NCBI GenBank assembly: GCA_903907665.1
Contig: CAIVOW010000174.1
Span: 1-7,822 of the forward strand
Length of the DNA stretch: 7,822 bases
Direction: 5' to 3'
Origin: an uncultured Actinomycetes bacterium
GTDB lineage: Bacteria > Actinomycetota > Actinomycetes > Nanopelagicales > Nanopelagicaceae
Part shown: positions 6,230 to 7,822 of the stretch, piece by piece
Layout of the letters: the number at the start of each line of letters is the position of its first letter
Position numbering within the stretch: the first letter of the stretch is position 1
Position numbers and translations under genes: made by a program
The notes under the pieces: generated by a model
Seen by the model: only the letters and a program-made list of their open reading frames with translations
Told to the model about the DNA's origin: nothing
The model's database searches: none

Positions 6230-7630
6230 ATGGCTTCATACGCAGCAATTGATTTAGGAGCAACCAGCGGTCGAGTGGCGGTTGGCACAATTTCTAATGG
6301 AAAAATCTCTTTTGAGATCATCCACCGATTTACCAACGATCCTATTAATGATCCCGAAAATGGATTGCTCTGGAACTGGTCAAAGTTGCAGGAAGAAGTC
6401 GTTATTGGATTAAAAATGGCTGTTAGAAAATATATCTTGACGTCAGCAGCCGTTGACTCGTGGGGTGTTGATTATCAACTTCTTAATAAGGACGGGTCGC
6501 TCAACCCTCGAGTTTTTTCATACCGTAATCGCAGGCTCGACGGTGTCATGGAAAACACCATTAAATTATTGGGTAAAGAACGCATCTACAGTGCAACCGG
6601 AATTCAATTTCTACCTTTCAATACTATCTACCAGCTTATTGCCGGACAATCGATTGATGAATTTACTGGTGCTAGCCAATTTCTCATGCTGCCCGACGCG
6701 TTGAATTACTTTCTCTGCGGAAGCATGACCCAAGAAGTAACTAATGCATCTACGACTCAATTGCTAGATCCCACTACTCGTGACTGGGATTGGGAACTGA
6801 TTACAGAGTCGGACCTACCAAGAGGAATTTTCCCGCCACTGCATGAAGCAGGATCAGTACTAGGAAAAATTAAGGGTCATGCACAATTAGATGGAATAAA
6901 GGTAGTTGCAGTCGGGTCACACGACACTGCATCAGCTGTGGCTGCGGTTCCAATGACTAATCCAGAGAAATCAATCTATATTTCAAGTGGTACGTGGTCT
7001 TTGGTCGGCTACGAAAAGATGCAAGCGAATACCTCACAGCAAGCTTTTGAAATTGATCTTACTAACGAACTTGGAGTCCAAGGAACCGTCCGCTCGCTGC
7101 GCAATGTTGCAGGAATGTGGCTGCTCTCTGAATGTCAGCGTGATTGGAAAGCACAAGGCTTGGAAATAGAAGTTGAAGAATTAGTGGTTGAAGCACAAAA
7201 AGTTCCGGCTAATTCATTTCTAATAAATCCAAATGACCACTTCTTCCTTGCTGCCGGAAATATGGTGGGCCGTATCTCCGAATATTGTTTGTCGAATAAC
7301 TCTCCAACTCCATCAACTCCTGCAGAGTATGCGCGATGTATTTTTGACAGTTTAGCCCAGGCGTATCACGATGTTATCTTGGACTTTGAGGCTGCCGAAG
7401 GCCACACTTTCGATGTTATTTATGTTGTTGGTGGTGGAAGTGCAAATAACTTCTTGAATCAATTAACAGCTGATGTAACTCGCAAAAGGGTTATCACGGG
7501 GGCTGTCGAAGCGACGCTGCTAGGAAATATCGGAATGCAAGCTATTTCGGCTGGCGAAATCTCCGGCTTGCCAGAGCTTCGAGAGATGATTTCTTCATCA
7601 ATAACACAAAAGGTTTTTCTTCCTTCCTAA
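6230..7630 (+). CDS. rhaB: L-rhamnulokinase
   Basis: The 466-residue protein is a FGGY-family carbohydrate kinase of normal length that should phosphorylate L-rhamnulose at O1 with ATP. The N-terminal half carries the phosphate-1 loop AIDLGATSGR (6-15) and VDSWGVDYQLL (75-85). The hinge and C-terminal half carry GSHDTASAVAAVP (229-241) with the catalytic aspartate D232, the phosphate-2 segment SSGTWSLVG (252-260), and the adenosine motif VVGGGSANNFLNQLTADV (399-416). GAVEATLLGN (424-433) is typical of rhamnulokinases. Its ATG lies two bases after the rhaEW stop and has no clear ribosome site, so translational coupling is likely. As in many such loci the kinase is encoded after the aldolase although it acts before it. 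It appears to be the last gene of the rhamnose operon, though I see no hairpin terminator after it. Confidence 0.94.
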   Translation: MASYAAIDLGATSGRVAVGTISNGKISFEIIHRFTNDPINDPENGLLWNWSKLQEEVVIGLKMAVRKYILTSAAVDSWGVDYQLLNKDGSLNPRVFSYRNRRLDGVMENTIKLLGKERIYSATGIQFLPFNTIYQLIAGQSIDEFTGASQFLMLPDALNYFLCGSMTQEVTNASTTQLLDPTTRDWDWELITESDLPRGIFPPLHEAGSVLGKIKGHAQLDGIKVVAVGSHDTASAVAAVPMTNPEKSIYISSGTWSLVGYEKMQANTSQQAFEIDLTNELGVQGTVRSLRNVAGMWLLSECQRDWKAQGLEIEVEELVVEAQKVPANSFLINPNDHFFLAAGNMVGRISEYCLSNNSPTPSTPAEYARCIFDSLAQAYHDVILDFEAAEGHTFDVIYVVGGGSANNFLNQLTADVTRKRVITGAVEATLLGNIGMQAISAGEISGLPELREMISSSITQKVFLPS

Positions 7631-7642
7631 CATAAACCAGCG

Positions 7643-7648
7643 TAGACT
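7643..7648 (+). promoter_or_regulatory. Probable -10 box of a leaderless CitE-like gene
   Basis: TAGACT, a TAnnnT hexamer, ends seven bases before the ATG at 7656. That distance places transcription initiation at or next to the A of the start codon, the usual geometry of leaderless genes in Actinobacteria. There is no AGGAGG-like site in the 25-bp gap and no convincing -35 box, which also fits this promoter class. It would let the downstream gene be expressed apart from the rhamnose operon. Confidence 0.55.
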
Positions 7649-7655
7649 TTGAGTC

Positions 7656-7822
7656 ATGCGTTCGCTTCTCTGTGTTCCAGCTAGTAAACCATCAATGCTT
7701 CAGAAGGCGTTAGGAACGCAAGCAGATCAAATAATTATTGATTTAGAAGATTCTGTAATTCCATCAGAAAAAGCTTCGGCACGTGAGCATGTTCTTGAGT
7801 TTCTAAAAAATTTGGAGACTCA
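7656..7822 (+). CDS. CitE/HpcH-family lyase, N-terminal fragment (runs off window)
   Basis: I translated this stretch by hand: an ATG at 7656 opens a frame with no stop to the window end, giving 55 residues plus two bases. It begins MRSLLCVPASKPSML and contains QIIIDLEDSVIPSEKASARE (25-44). This matches the N-terminus of the HpcH/HpaI aldolase and citrate-lyase beta family: RS-L-hydrophobic-VP-x-S on the first strand, then the IDLEDSV motif with E31 and D32 near the metal site, followed by PSEK-x-x-AR. Members act on acyl-CoA thioesters such as malyl-CoA, citramalyl-CoA or citryl-ACP. The substrate cannot be decided from this fragment, and the metal-binding and C-terminal parts lie outside. 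It follows rhaB by 25 bp but probably has its own leaderless start, so a role in rhamnose use is not implied. Confidence 0.8.
   Translation, partial: MRSLLCVPASKPSMLQKALGTQADQIIIDLEDSVIPSEKASAREHVLEFLKNLET

Noticed and set aside
7600..7655. T-rich stretch at the end of rhaB as a terminator
   Set aside because: TTTTTCTTCCTTCC has no stem in front of it and lies within the coding frame; no hairpin can be drawn.

Overview
This window is a compact L-rhamnose catabolic locus from what looks like a bacterium of the phylum Actinobacteria. The base composition is moderate to AT-leaning (mid-40s % G+C by eye), intergenic gaps are very short, and the lactate dehydrogenase closely resembles mycobacterial LldD2 as I remember it. 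The isomerase is of the Gram-positive/Streptomyces subtype, -10 boxes of the form TAnnnT recur, and one gene appears to start leaderless. Together these would fit a streamlined freshwater lineage such as the Nanopelagicales (acI group). That placement is inference; no marker gene in the window proves it.

Layout. Positions 1-83 hold a tRNA-Ser(GCU) on the minus strand, cut at its 3' end by the window edge. Two genes follow on the minus strand: an FMN-dependent L-lactate dehydrogenase (159-1415) and, upstream of it in the same transcription unit, a LacI-family repressor (1438-2475). A 174-bp divergent control region (2476-2649) contains LacI-type half-sites and a candidate promoter and operator. 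To its right, on the plus strand, lies a tightly packed operon: rhaM mutarotase (2650-2973), rhaI isomerase (3010-4176), a fused rhamnulose-1-phosphate aldolase/lactaldehyde dehydrogenase, rhaEW (4164-6227), and rhaB rhamnulokinase (6230-7630). After 25 bp a CitE/HpcH-family gene begins (7656-) and runs off the window; it appears to have its own leaderless promoter.

How the genes work together. RhaM interconverts the anomers of L-rhamnose, RhaI makes L-rhamnulose, RhaB phosphorylates it to L-rhamnulose 1-phosphate, and the aldolase half of RhaEW splits that into DHAP and L-lactaldehyde. The dehydrogenase half should oxidise lactaldehyde to L-lactate, and LldD on the other side of the control region would oxidise L-lactate to pyruvate. 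All enzymes from sugar to central metabolism are therefore present, but no rhamnose transporter is in the window. The LacI-family protein is the obvious candidate for rhamnose-responsive control of both directions.

I found no insertion sequence, CRISPR array or convincing rho-independent terminator, and no previously undescribed system. The points most worth a second look are the divided pathway with lldD in the repressor transcript, the operator architecture, the atypical anticodon arm of the tRNA, and the leaderless start of the CitE-like gene.
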